Shown piece after piece: positions 31,186 through 39,896 of a stretch of DNA of 64,000 bases. Position 1 is the stretch's first letter, and each line of letters opens with the position of its first letter. The translations under genes and the position numbers were made by a program. The notes under the pieces were generated by a model. It made no database searches, was not told where the DNA came from, and was given only the letters and a program-made list of their open reading frames with translations. The DNA is from Bradyrhizobium sp. 1 (GTDB lineage: Bacteria; Pseudomonadota; Alphaproteobacteria; Rhizobiales; Xanthobacteraceae). The stretch lies in contig NZ_JADPJH010000026.1 of assembly GCF_023073315.1 (NCBI RefSeq), positions 145,847 to 209,846 of the forward strand, given 5' to 3'.

Positions 31186-32931
31186 TTACCGCCGATACCC
31201 GCTCGCCCGCGAATATCCCTGCCGGTTCTGCTGCATCGGACGGCTGGCCACGCTGCCCCGTGACTCGCTGGAGGTGGGGGTGCCGAGCTTCAGTTCCTCC
31301 AGGAAGATCGGCCGCGAGAAATAATAGCCTTGCGCGTAGCGGATCTTGGTTGCGGCCTGGAGGTAGGCGAGCTCCTCGTAGGATTCGAGGCCTTCGGCGA
31401 TCACGGTCATGCCGAGCGCTTCGCTCAAGGATTCGATCGCGCGCAAAATGCCTTGGCTGCGCGGGCGCTTATGGATGTCGGTGATGAAGGAGCGGTCGAT
31501 CTTGATCTCGTCGGCGGTGATGTCGGCGAGCGCCGAGAGCGAAGAATAGCCGGTGCCGAAATCGTCGATCGAGATGCCGACGCCGAGCTTGCGGAACATC
31601 GGCAGGATTTCCGACTGGAAATGACTCTTGGCGACGAAGGCGTCTTCCGTCACCTCGATCATGAATCGCTGGGGAAAGCCGGTCTCCTCCAGCGCCAGCG
31701 CAAAGCTGCGCATGAATTCGGGATTGCCGGCCTGCTTGGCGGCGACATTGATGCTGATGGTCGCTTCCGCGCCAAAGGTCTCGTTGATCAGGTCGATCGA
31801 TTTGACGATCTCGGCGAGCACCAGATGAGTGAGCTCGTCGATCAGTCCGAGCTCGCCGGCGAGGTTGATGAACGAGCCCGGCGCCTGGATCACGCCTTCG
31901 TCGTCGCGCAAGCGCACCAGCGCCTCGATGCCCTTCACCGCCTGGGTGCGGATGTCGACCTTGGACTGGAAGGCGCAGCAGAAGCGCTTTTCGAGGATGG
32001 CCAGCCGCAGCGACTGCTCGATCTTCATCCGCGCCAGCGCCTCGCGCTCCATGCTGGAATCGAAGAACGCCGCCATTCCCTTGCCGTCGTTCTTGATGCG
32101 ATACATCGCGATGTCGGCGTTCTGGCGCAGCGTCTCGAAGCTGCGGCCATGATCGGGATAGAGGCTGATGCCGACGGAGGTGGAGGCGAAGACTTCCGAA
32201 TTGTCGATGAAGAACGGCGCGGTCAGCCGCTCCAGCGTCGATTGCACGAACTCGGCAACTTCCTCCTGACTCTGGATCGGTGAGAGCAACAGCAGAAATT
32301 CGTCGCCGGAGATGCGCGACAGCATGTCGGAATCGCGCAAGTCGCGTCCGAGCCGCTTCGCCAGCTCGACCAGCAGCGCGTCACCGACGGTGTGGCCGTA
32401 ATAATCGTTGATGTGCTTGAAATTGTCGACGTCGAGAAAGGCGAGCGCGAAACGATCGCCCTTGCCGTCGCGCGCGAGCAGGCTGTTGGCGCGGTGCTCG
32501 ATCACGCGCCGCGAGGGCAGGCCGGTCAGCTCGTCGAAATAGGCCGAACGGAACAGCTGGTCCTCGAAGTTCTTCTGTTCGGTGATGTCGGAGGAGGCCG
32601 AGATCAGCAGCTCGCGTCCGGCGAGGCTGATGGGGCGATGGGTGGTCAGCAGCACTTGGCGCGCGGCGCCGTCGTGAAGGGCTTCCTCGGAGATGACTGG
32701 CTGACCGGACCTCAATGCCCGCTGGCAGGCTTCGCGGCGAGGCGCGGGATCGGGCGAGGGTCGGCTGCCGTCCATGCCGAGCTGGGACGCCGCGGCATCA
32801 TTAACCAGCAGAAGCTCGCCGTGGGCGTCCTGCACGGTCAGGCCGGCCGGCAGCATTCTAACGATTTCCTTGAGAAATCCGAGTTCGGCTTCACTCGCGC
32901 CGGAATATTTGTTGTCGTTCATAGAAGTCAT
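31186..32931 (-). CDS. PAS-GGDEF-EAL protein with SGDEF active site
   Basis: This protein of about 581 residues has an N-terminal PAS domain (LPAGLTVQDAHGELLLVNDAAASQLG), a GGDEF domain and an EAL domain, no membrane segments. The GGDEF motif is SGDEF (SRISGDEFLLLL), with the I-site RDSD in place. The EAL domain keeps IEALVRL, NVAAKQ and SIDDFGTGYSSL and ETEDAF-like VTEDAF, so phosphodiesterase activity is plausible while cyclase activity is doubtful. The C-terminus ends in a basic RGYSRASGYRR tail. The start (ATG 32931 or 32922) is uncertain because no ribosome site is clear. Confidence 0.9.
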   Translation of the reverse strand: MTSMNDNKYSGASEAELGFLKEIVRMLPAGLTVQDAHGELLLVNDAAASQLGMDGSRPSPDPAPRREACQRALRSGQPVISEEALHDGAARQVLLTTHRPISLAGRELLISASSDITEQKNFEDQLFRSAYFDELTGLPSRRVIEHRANSLLARDGKGDRFALAFLDVDNFKHINDYYGHTVGDALLVELAKRLGRDLRDSDMLSRISGDEFLLLLSPIQSQEEVAEFVQSTLERLTAPFFIDNSEVFASTSVGISLYPDHGRSFETLRQNADIAMYRIKNDGKGMAAFFDSSMEREALARMKIEQSLRLAILEKRFCCAFQSKVDIRTQAVKGIEALVRLRDDEGVIQAPGSFINLAGELGLIDELTHLVLAEIVKSIDLINETFGAEATISINVAAKQAGNPEFMRSFALALEETGFPQRFMIEVTEDAFVAKSHFQSEILPMFRKLGVGISIDDFGTGYSSLSALADITADEIKIDRSFITDIHKRPRSQGILRAIESLSEALGMTVIAEGLESYEELAYLQAATKIRYAQGYYFSRPIFLEELKLGTPTSSESRGSVASRPMQQNRQGYSRASGYRR

Positions 32932-33151
32932 GAATCTTGTTGTTTCTGCGCGCCTTTGCAATGGCGCGATCTTGCGCGGTTCCCTCTTAAGTTTGGTTAA
33001 GGGGTACGGAGAAATACGAGGGTGTTTTGCGGCGATGCGACGCGTGCAGAAAATCGTCATTAACAGAGCGTCAATGCCGCTTGCGAAACCCCAAGCGGAG
33101 CGCGCGCTTCTCTTTCGCTTGTGCCGAGTCTGGCCGCCGGTCTAGCCGCGT

Positions 33152-34117
33152 CTATCCGTTCTTGGGGACGCGGCATTGCATGATGCAATGCAGGCCGGTC
33201 TCCAGATACGAGACTTCGGTCTTGCCGTCGAAGGCTGATAGCGCCGACTTCAGCAATTTGGTGCCGAAGCCGGGCGCCGATACCTTGCCGATGCTCGGAC
33301 CTTCGGTCTCGTCCCAGGTGACGGTCAGGCGGTCGCCGCTGACGGTCCATGACACCAGCAACAATCCCCGCGGCGCGGAGAACGCGCCATATTTGCCCGC
33401 GTTGGTGGCGAGCTCATGAAACATCAGTGACAGCGTCACCGCGAGCTTCGGCGGCAGGAACAGCCGGTCGCCGTTGAGGGTGAAGCGGACATGGCCATAG
33501 GGCCCGAGCTCCGAGATCAGGAGATCGCGGATGTCACAGCCCGCCTTGTCGATCCGCGAGATCAAATCGTCGGTCGTGGCCAGCGAGCGCAGCCGTGGAT
33601 CGATCCGGGCCCAGACCTGCGGCTGGTCGTGCAGCACCTGATGAATTACGGCGTGCACGGTCGACAGCTTGTTCTTCAGCCGGTGCTGGAGCTCGTCGAC
33701 CAGCAGCTTGCGATAGTCTTCTTCCTCGATCAGGCGTTTGGAGATTCGGCGCTGCTCGACCAGCATCGTACGATAATGCTCGACGCCCCAGATGGTGAGC
33801 GCGCAGACCGCCCAGTACAGCGCCAGCAGGGCAAACCGCGCGTGATCGGCCAGGGCATCGCTGAAATTCAGGGTCACGCCGAGCACGCCGCCGACGATCG
33901 CCGTCACGATGCCGATCCGGAAGCCTCCGAAAGCGGCGGCAAAGAACACGGCCGGAAAATAGGGGGTGAAGTAGACGTCCGGCCGCACATGCGCGAGCCC
34001 CCAGCGCGCCAGCGTCGCAACCAGCACGCAGGCGACCGCAAAGGCAATGCTGAGGCCGAGTGACGGCGGTGCCAAGCCCTGCCAGCCCTTGCGGAAGTCG
34101 TCGATCAGCTTCTCCAT
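33152..34117 (-). CDS. HWE-family sensor histidine kinase
   Basis: This 321-residue protein has an N-terminal DUF4118-like block of four membrane segments (residues 20-110), then a kinase core of the HWE/HisKA_2 class: phosphoacceptor in DELQHRLKNKLSTVHAVIHQVL, the N-box FHELATNAGKYGAFS, and the VTWDETEGP that gives the class its W-x-E signature. It probably autophosphorylates and signals to an unlinked regulator. No response-regulator gene is adjacent; the GGDEF-EAL gene 220 nt downstream is the nearest output protein. Confidence 0.9.
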   Translation of the reverse strand: MEKLIDDFRKGWQGLAPPSLGLSIAFAVACVLVATLARWGLAHVRPDVYFTPYFPAVFFAAAFGGFRIGIVTAIVGGVLGVTLNFSDALADHARFALLALYWAVCALTIWGVEHYRTMLVEQRRISKRLIEEEDYRKLLVDELQHRLKNKLSTVHAVIHQVLHDQPQVWARIDPRLRSLATTDDLISRIDKAGCDIRDLLISELGPYGHVRFTLNGDRLFLPPKLAVTLSLMFHELATNAGKYGAFSAPRGLLLVSWTVSGDRLTVTWDETEGPSIGKVSAPGFGTKLLKSALSAFDGKTEVSYLETGLHCIMQCRVPKNG

Positions 34118-34296
34118 GCGCAGCCCGGTCGCGATGTGCCTTCGCGGTGAATGTTACGCATGTCAGCAGCGCAAGCAAAGCTTGCCTTGTCGGGAGACGG
34201 CAGGAATAGTGAGCGCTGCGGCGTCGATCGCCGCGGCACCGTTATCGATCGGTGGCCACCATTTGGCATCAAATCATTCAAAAACAGGGACATTCC

Positions 34297-35136
34297 ATGG
34301 GAAGGCTGGACGGCAAGGTGGCGGTGATCACGGGTGCGACGAGCGGCATCGGATTGCGTACTGCGGAAGTCTTCGTTGCCGAAGGTGCCAAAATTGTGAT
34401 CGCGGGGCGGCGCATACCGGAAGGCGAGGCGCTGGCATCGCGGCTCGGGGCCGCTTGCGTCTTCCGCCAGACCGATGTGACTGTCGAAGCGCAGATGCAG
34501 GCCCTGATCGCGCTCGCGGTGGAAAAATTTGGCCGCATCGACTGCCTGTTCAACAATGCCGGCGGTCCGGCGCAGACCGGCGGCATCGAGGGCCTCGAGG
34601 TCGAGCGCTTCGACGCCGCGATGGCGACGCTGGTGCGCAGCGTCATGCTCGGCATGAAGCACGCCGCGCCCCATATGAAGAAGCAGGGGGCCGGCAGCAT
34701 CATCAACAATGGCAGCATCGCCGGTCGTCTCGCCGGATTCTCCTCATCCGTGGTCTATGGCGCGGCCAAGGCGGCGGTGATCCATCTCACCAAATGCGTG
34801 GCGATGGAGCTCGGCGAATCCAATGTGCGCGTCAACTCGATCTCGCCCGGCGCGATCGCGACCGGCATCTTCGGCAAGGCCCTCGGTCTGTCGACAGAAG
34901 CCGCCGAAAAGACTCCGGCGGTGATGCGCGATGTCTACAAGACGGCACAGCCGATCCCGCGCGCCGGCATCCCCGACGACATCGCGCATGCCGCGGTGTT
35001 CCTGGCGAGCGACGAGTCGAGCTTCATCAACGGCCACGACCTGGTCATCGACGGCGCCATGACCAGCGGCCGCAATTGGAGCCAGCAGCAGCAGGGCCTG
35101 GCGGCCTTGCGCAACGCGTTCGATCAGGGGGCGTAG
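34297..35136 (+). CDS. SDR-family oxidoreductase
   Basis: This 279-residue enzyme is a classical short-chain dehydrogenase: NAD(P)-binding TGATSGIG (12-19), NNAGG (86-90), catalytic Ser140 (NNGSIAGR), Tyr154 and Lys158 (YGAAK), and a C-terminal INGHDLVIDGAMTSG. GGGA sits 7 nt before the ATG. It is next to a cytochrome P450 (opposite strand) and a flavin-dependent monooxygenase, which suggests an oxidative catabolic role. Substrate unknown. Confidence 0.93.
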   Translation: MGRLDGKVAVITGATSGIGLRTAEVFVAEGAKIVIAGRRIPEGEALASRLGAACVFRQTDVTVEAQMQALIALAVEKFGRIDCLFNNAGGPAQTGGIEGLEVERFDAAMATLVRSVMLGMKHAAPHMKKQGAGSIINNGSIAGRLAGFSSSVVYGAAKAAVIHLTKCVAMELGESNVRVNSISPGAIATGIFGKALGLSTEAAEKTPAVMRDVYKTAQPIPRAGIPDDIAHAAVFLASDESSFINGHDLVIDGAMTSGRNWSQQQQGLAALRNAFDQGA

Positions 35137-35146
35137 GAGACAGGTT

Positions 35147-35276
35147 TCGTGCCCCGGACGCGGTGCGGCGCGAAGTGCCGCTCCGCAGAGCCGGGGCCCC
35201 GAACTGAAAATGTCTCAACATTCTGGGTCCCGGCTCTGCGCAGCAGCGCTAGCGCCGCAGCGCGTCCGGGACACGA
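35147..35276. repeat. Intergenic palindromic repeat, TCGTGCCCCGGACG family, copy 1
   Basis: A 130-bp element with inverted ends (TCGTGCCCCGGACG and CGTCCGGGACACGA) and inner arms around CGCAGAGCCGGG and CCCGGCTCTGCG. A related element is at 48358-48489. It lies between convergent genes and is not coding. Confidence 0.88.
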
Positions 35277-35286
35277 GACTTGAGAG

Positions 35287-36663
35287 CTAAACCGCCTTCA
35301 CCCGCACCTTCAACCCATCCCGCGGCTTCGGGATCGGCCACATCTGCCACTCCGGCTTGTAGCCGGGCTCCAGCGACACCTCGAGGTTCTGCAGGAAGTG
35401 CCGCGCAAAACACTTCGCCTGCATGTAGGCGAAGTGCAGGCCGAGGCACATATGCGCGCCGCCGCCGAACGGCACCCAGGCGAAGCGGTGGCGGTTGCGC
35501 TGGGCGTCCTCGGTGAAGCGCAAGGGATCGAAGCGATCCGGCTCCGGCCAGAGGTCCTTCATGTGATGGGTGTAGAGCGGATTGACGCCGACCGCGGTAC
35601 CGGCGGGAATCGTAAATCCCTTGAAGGTGAAATCGCGCATCGCGCGGCGCGGCATCGAGGGCACCGGCGGCTTGATCCGCAGCGCCTCCTTGAACGCCAT
35701 CTCCGACAGCGGCATCTTTTCGAGATCATCGAAGCTGCTGGGTGCACCCGGCGCAAGCCCGAGCGCCTGGACTTCCGCGCGCAGCCTGTCCTGCCAGTCC
35801 GGATTGGCGGCGAGCTCGCCGATGAAGGAGGTCAGCGACGAGGTCAGTGTGTCGTGCGCCGCCATCATCAGGAAGCTCATATGGTCGATGATGTCCTGCT
35901 CGGACAGCAGCGCGCCGTCCTCATGGGTGGCGCGGCAGAGATGCGAGAACAGATCGTCGCCGCCATGATTGCCGCGTCGGAGCGGAATCTGCTCGCGGAA
36001 ATAGGCGACGATGCGCTTGCGTCCGTTGACGCCACGCGCCATCTGCGTGCCGGGCAGGGGGCGGCGGATCGGGGCGACCGCAGCCGCGACCATGTCGACG
36101 AAGGCGCGGTTGATCTCGTCGACCTCCGGCCCGATATCGGCGCCGAGGAACGAGGCCGCAGCAAGATCGAGCGTGAGCTGCTTCATCGCCGGATAAAGCT
36201 GCATCTCGCCGGGCGCGGCCTTCCACTGCGCGACCCGCGCGGCGATGCCGCGGTCGAGATCGCTAAGATAAGACTTCATCGGCCCGGACTTGAACGCGAC
36301 CGACAGCGCCTTGCGATGCAGACGGTGCTCGTCGAAATCGAGCAGCATCAATCCGCGTGGAAACAGCAGGCCGAGCACCTTGTTCCAGCCGTGTGTCGAC
36401 GAAAACAGTTTTTGCTGGTCGAACAGCACCAGCTCATTGGCCTCCGGCCCGAGCAGCACGACATTGGTCTCGCCGAAAATGTGGGTGCGGTAGACCGGGC
36501 CCCATTTGGCGCCGTTTGCTTCGATGTGCCCCTTGGGGTCGGCCAGCACCTGAAAGGTCTTGCCGATGATCGGCCAGCCCTCGTCGCCGGGGATGTGCGT
36601 CAGCTCATTGCGTTTGGGCGCGGTGAAGCCAAGCGCAGGCGTGGCCACATTCTGCATCGACAT
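35287..36663 (-). CDS. Cytochrome P450
   Basis: This 458-residue soluble P450 has the heme ligand Cys406 in PFGGGAHMCLG, the K-helix EALRIKPP, and an I-helix with AAHDTLTSS in place of the usual AGxDTT (the Gly is His). The overall type resembles bacterial CYP120-like proteins. It inserts oxygen into a hydrophobic substrate using electrons from a ferredoxin that is not encoded here. GGAG lies 8 nt before the ATG. Neighbours: SDR (convergent) and LLM monooxygenase (same strand, about 130 nt away). Confidence 0.94.
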   Translation of the reverse strand: MSMQNVATPALGFTAPKRNELTHIPGDEGWPIIGKTFQVLADPKGHIEANGAKWGPVYRTHIFGETNVVLLGPEANELVLFDQQKLFSSTHGWNKVLGLLFPRGLMLLDFDEHRLHRKALSVAFKSGPMKSYLSDLDRGIAARVAQWKAAPGEMQLYPAMKQLTLDLAAASFLGADIGPEVDEINRAFVDMVAAAVAPIRRPLPGTQMARGVNGRKRIVAYFREQIPLRRGNHGGDDLFSHLCRATHEDGALLSEQDIIDHMSFLMMAAHDTLTSSLTSFIGELAANPDWQDRLRAEVQALGLAPGAPSSFDDLEKMPLSEMAFKEALRIKPPVPSMPRRAMRDFTFKGFTIPAGTAVGVNPLYTHHMKDLWPEPDRFDPLRFTEDAQRNRHRFAWVPFGGGAHMCLGLHFAYMQAKCFARHFLQNLEVSLEPGYKPEWQMWPIPKPRDGLKVRVKAV

Positions 36664-36796
36664 GACGATTGCTCCGGTTGGCTGACCGAACAGCGCGCGA
36701 TCGCGATATTAATATGGCCTGCGCCACGCTGACGGGATCAACATAGCACAGGCCGCAATCACTTGCTCATGATAGTGGCTACAGGCGTAGCCGCGT

Positions 36797-38032
36797 CTAT
36801 CGCTTCGCCGCTTCCTTCTGCAGATCCGGCGCATTGACGGCGGGAATGGCGACGCGGCCGGGGCCGGTCACCTTGAGCGCCTCGGCGGCCTTCTCGTTCT
36901 GCATGATCTTGGCCATCACCGCCTGTCCCGCGCGCTCGAAAATCTCGCGGTTCTCGATCACGAACTTTTGCGACTTGCGCAAAGAATCGACGTAGCCGTT
37001 GATCTCCGGCACGACGTAGCGCGCGACCATGTCCCAGCTGCGGCGGGTGGCTTCCGGGTTGGCCCAGTCGTGCACGAAGCCGATGACGGCGCCGATGCCG
37101 CCGGACACTTGCATCACGTTCTTGATGGTTTTGACGAGATCGTCGGGCGTGCCGATGGTGGAGGCCGCGCCCTCGACAAAGGCTGTCTTGTCCACGGCTT
37201 CATCGGCTGAGGAGAACGCGGTCAGGCCCGGCCGCTGCAGCGTGCCGACATTATATTCGTTGTGCCAGCGCATCAGCCCGGCGCCGGCCTCCTTGCGCGC
37301 CTGCTCGCGGCTCTCGGCGATGTGGAAAGTCAGGAGCACGCGCCAGTTCGCGCGATCGACTGTGGTGCCGTGCTTCTTGGCGGCATCTTCCGCAAATTGC
37401 CATTGCTGCTGCAGCGACATCAGTCCCTGCGTCGTCATCGAGCCCAGCGAGATGATGCCGATGCCGTATTTGCCGGCGAGCGTCATCCCCGACGGCGAGA
37501 TCTGCGAGGCTACCACGAACGGCATCTCCTCCTGCAACGGCAGGATCTGGAGCGCGGCGTCGTTCATGGTGAACCATTCGGTCTTCGCCGTGACGCGCTC
37601 GCCGTTGAACAGGCGGCGGATCACCGCGATCGCCTCGTCCTGACGGTCGCGCTGCGTCATCGGGTCGATGCCGAGCGTATGTGCGTCGGAGGCGAGCGCG
37701 CCGGGACCGGAGCCGAAGATGGCGCGGCCGCCGGTCATGTGGTCGAGCTGCACCATGCGCTGGGCAACGTTGTAGGGATGGTGATATGGCAGCGACACCA
37801 CGCCGGTGCCGAGCTTGATCCGCTTGGTGCGCTCGCCGGCCGCGGCCAGAAACATCTCGGGCGAAGCGATCATCTCCCAGCCGGAGGAATGATGCTCACC
37901 GCACCAGTACTCGTCATAGCCGAGCGCATCCAACTGCTCGACCAGATCGAGATCGCGCCGAAACTGGAGCATCGGATGCTCCCCGATCGGGTGATGCGGG
38001 GCAAGGAAAGCTCCGAACTTCAGGCGCGCCAT
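36797..38032 (-). CDS. LLM class flavin-dependent oxidoreductase
   Basis: This 411-residue protein is a luciferase-like monooxygenase: KFGAFLAPHHPIGEHP at the start, YDEYWCGEHHSSGWEMIASPEMFLAAAGERT, LGTGVVSLPYHHPYNVAQRMVQLDHM and GSGPGALASDAHTLG, all typical of F/FMN-dependent TIM-barrel enzymes close to limonene 1,2-monooxygenase. It would need reduced flavin from a partner reductase. GGAGA before the ATG. Together with the P450 and SDR it could form an oxidative pathway for a terpene-like or cyclic compound; this is inference from distance only. Confidence 0.92.
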   Translation of the reverse strand: MARLKFGAFLAPHHPIGEHPMLQFRRDLDLVEQLDALGYDEYWCGEHHSSGWEMIASPEMFLAAAGERTKRIKLGTGVVSLPYHHPYNVAQRMVQLDHMTGGRAIFGSGPGALASDAHTLGIDPMTQRDRQDEAIAVIRRLFNGERVTAKTEWFTMNDAALQILPLQEEMPFVVASQISPSGMTLAGKYGIGIISLGSMTTQGLMSLQQQWQFAEDAAKKHGTTVDRANWRVLLTFHIAESREQARKEAGAGLMRWHNEYNVGTLQRPGLTAFSSADEAVDKTAFVEGAASTIGTPDDLVKTIKNVMQVSGGIGAVIGFVHDWANPEATRRSWDMVARYVVPEINGYVDSLRKSQKFVIENREIFERAGQAVMAKIMQNEKAAEALKVTGPGRVAIPAVNAPDLQKEAAKR

Positions 38033-38166
38033 GGCGTTCTCTCCGGCTGGATTTTTTGTTTGTTGAGGCGGTGAGGCTACGTGCCTGATGACACGAACGC
38101 AATCGCGCGATGTCCCGCGTTACGGAATGCAGGCATGCGTGTAAACGAGGCGAGGTTGCTTCTTCT

Positions 38167-38279
38167 CCCTCTCCCCGTTCTTACGGGGAGAGGGTTGGGG
38201 TGAGGGGCCTCTCTCCGCAGATGAGATCGTCGTGAGACCTGTGCCCCCTCACCCGGAATTCAAACTGCGTTTGAATTCC
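38167..38279. repeat. Palindromic repeats between LLM oxidoreductase and sthA
   Basis: CCCTCTCCCCGT-TCTT-ACGGGGAGAGGG (38167-38194) belongs to the same family as 29727-29818. Downstream GGAATTCAAA-CTGCG-TTTGAATTCC (38255-38279) is a perfect 10-bp hairpin, AT-rich in an otherwise GC-rich zone. The gap of about 310 nt holds no gene. Confidence 0.85.
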
Positions 38280-38345
38280 GACCTCTCCCCGCATCCGCCT
38301 CCGCTAAAGCTTCGGCGGACAAGAGCGGGGCGAGGTGAAGAAAGA

Positions 38346-39737
38346 TCACCGCGTCATCCTGTTCCACGCATCGAGACCGGCGATCTTGTACGCCTCGGCC
38401 AGCGTCGGGTAGTTGAACGTGTTCTGGATGAAATAATCGATGGTGCCTTTGAGGTTGAGCACGGCCTGGCCGATATGGATCAGTTCGGTCGCGCCTTCGC
38501 CCAGAATATGCACGCCGAGCAGGCGGCGCGTCTTGGTCGAGAAGATCATCTTCATCATGCCGCTGTTCAGCCCCATGATGTGGCCGCGCGAGGTCTCGCG
38601 GAAGCGCGCGATGCCGACCTCGTAGGGAATGCCGCGCGCGCGCACCTCTTCCTCGGTGAGGCCGGTCGTCGAGATCTCCGGCACCGAGTAGATGCCGTAG
38701 GGAAAGAATTCCGGCGGCGCCATCGGCTCCATGCCGAGCGCGTGGCAGGCGGCGACGCGGCCCTGCTCCATCGATGTCGAAGCAAGGCTCGGAAATCCGA
38801 TCACGTCGCCGGCGGCATAGATGTGCGGCACGCTGGTCTGCAAGGTGACAGGGTCGACCGAGATGCGGCCGCGATGGTCGACCACAATGCCGGCGGTCTC
38901 GAGGTTGAGCCGGTCGGTAGCGCCGACGCGGCCCGCGGCGAACAGCAGCATTTCGGTAGTGACGTGCCGCCCGTCCGACAGATGCGTGACGATGCTGCCC
39001 TGTGCGGTCTTCTCGATCGAGTTGACCTTGGCGCCGAGCCGCAGCGCGACGTTGCGGTCGCGGAGCTCGTGCATGAACTCGTCGATCAATTCCTTGTCGA
39101 TGAAATCGAGGAAGGTCGGCCGTGGCTCGATCAGGGTCACGGGCACGTCGAGCGCGCTGAAGATGGTGGCGTATTCGACGCCGATCACGCCGGCGCCGAT
39201 CACGGCGAGGCTCCGCGGCAGTTTCGTCAGCTCGATGATCTCGTCGCTGTCGAGCACGGTGGTGCCGTCGAACGGCACGTAGTCGGGCCGGAACGGGCGC
39301 GTGCCGCAAGCGATCAGGATGAACGCGGCCGACACGGTCTTGGTCTCGCCGATCGGGCTGGTGATCTCGACTTCGTGCGCCGAGACCAGCCTTGCCTCGC
39401 CATTGGCGGTCCGCACCAAATTGCGACTGAACTGATGCTCGAGCACCTCGACCTCATGGTCGAGCGTCTTCTGCAGCCGGGTCATGAGATCGCTGGCCGC
39501 GATGTCCTGCTTCACCCGGTAGGAGCGACCGTAAAATCCGCGCTCGCGCCAGCCCGACAGGTTCAGCACCGTCTCGCGCAGCGTCTTTGAGGGGATGGTG
39601 CCGGTGTGGACCGAGACGCCGCCGACCCGCCGGCCCTTCTCCACCACCAGCACGGCCTTGCCGAGCTTGGCACATTGCACCGCTGCCCGCCGACCCGACG
39701 GGCCCGAGCCGATCACCACCATGTCGTAATCGTACAT
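38346..39737 (-). CDS. sthA: Soluble pyridine nucleotide transhydrogenase
   Basis: This 463-residue flavoprotein has the FAD motif VIGSGPSGRRAA, the Si-type signature with a lost redox disulphide (GVSVHTGTIPSKTLRETV; the usual CxxxxC pair of the dihydrolipoamide dehydrogenase relatives is absent), the NAD-binding VIGAGVIGVEYATIF, the FAD2 motif IYAAGDVIGFP and the C-terminal dimer domain. It equilibrates NADH/NADPH. ATG 39737 gives the normal length; an ATG 14 codons upstream is less likely. Divergent from the MFS gene. Confidence 0.94.
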   Translation of the reverse strand: MYDYDMVVIGSGPSGRRAAVQCAKLGKAVLVVEKGRRVGGVSVHTGTIPSKTLRETVLNLSGWRERGFYGRSYRVKQDIAASDLMTRLQKTLDHEVEVLEHQFSRNLVRTANGEARLVSAHEVEITSPIGETKTVSAAFILIACGTRPFRPDYVPFDGTTVLDSDEIIELTKLPRSLAVIGAGVIGVEYATIFSALDVPVTLIEPRPTFLDFIDKELIDEFMHELRDRNVALRLGAKVNSIEKTAQGSIVTHLSDGRHVTTEMLLFAAGRVGATDRLNLETAGIVVDHRGRISVDPVTLQTSVPHIYAAGDVIGFPSLASTSMEQGRVAACHALGMEPMAPPEFFPYGIYSVPEISTTGLTEEEVRARGIPYEVGIARFRETSRGHIMGLNSGMMKMIFSTKTRRLLGVHILGEGATELIHIGQAVLNLKGTIDYFIQNTFNYPTLAEAYKIAGLDAWNRMTR

Positions 39738-39896
39738 CGCGAAGACTTCCGAGCCCGCAAAACCAGCAGGAACTGCCATGCAGCAATCGGGCCAATGCAG
39801 CAAGAGGAAAGCAAGTCCTACGTCGGAGGTAATCGCGCGGATGAGGTCGATCTGCGAGCATCGCGGCCAAATAAATTCTCCGGGGTTTGCACGCCG

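Noticed and set aside
38221..38330. CRISPR-like repeats in the gap before sthA
   Set aside because: The palindromes are single hairpins without regular spacing or repeated unit; no cas genes nearby.
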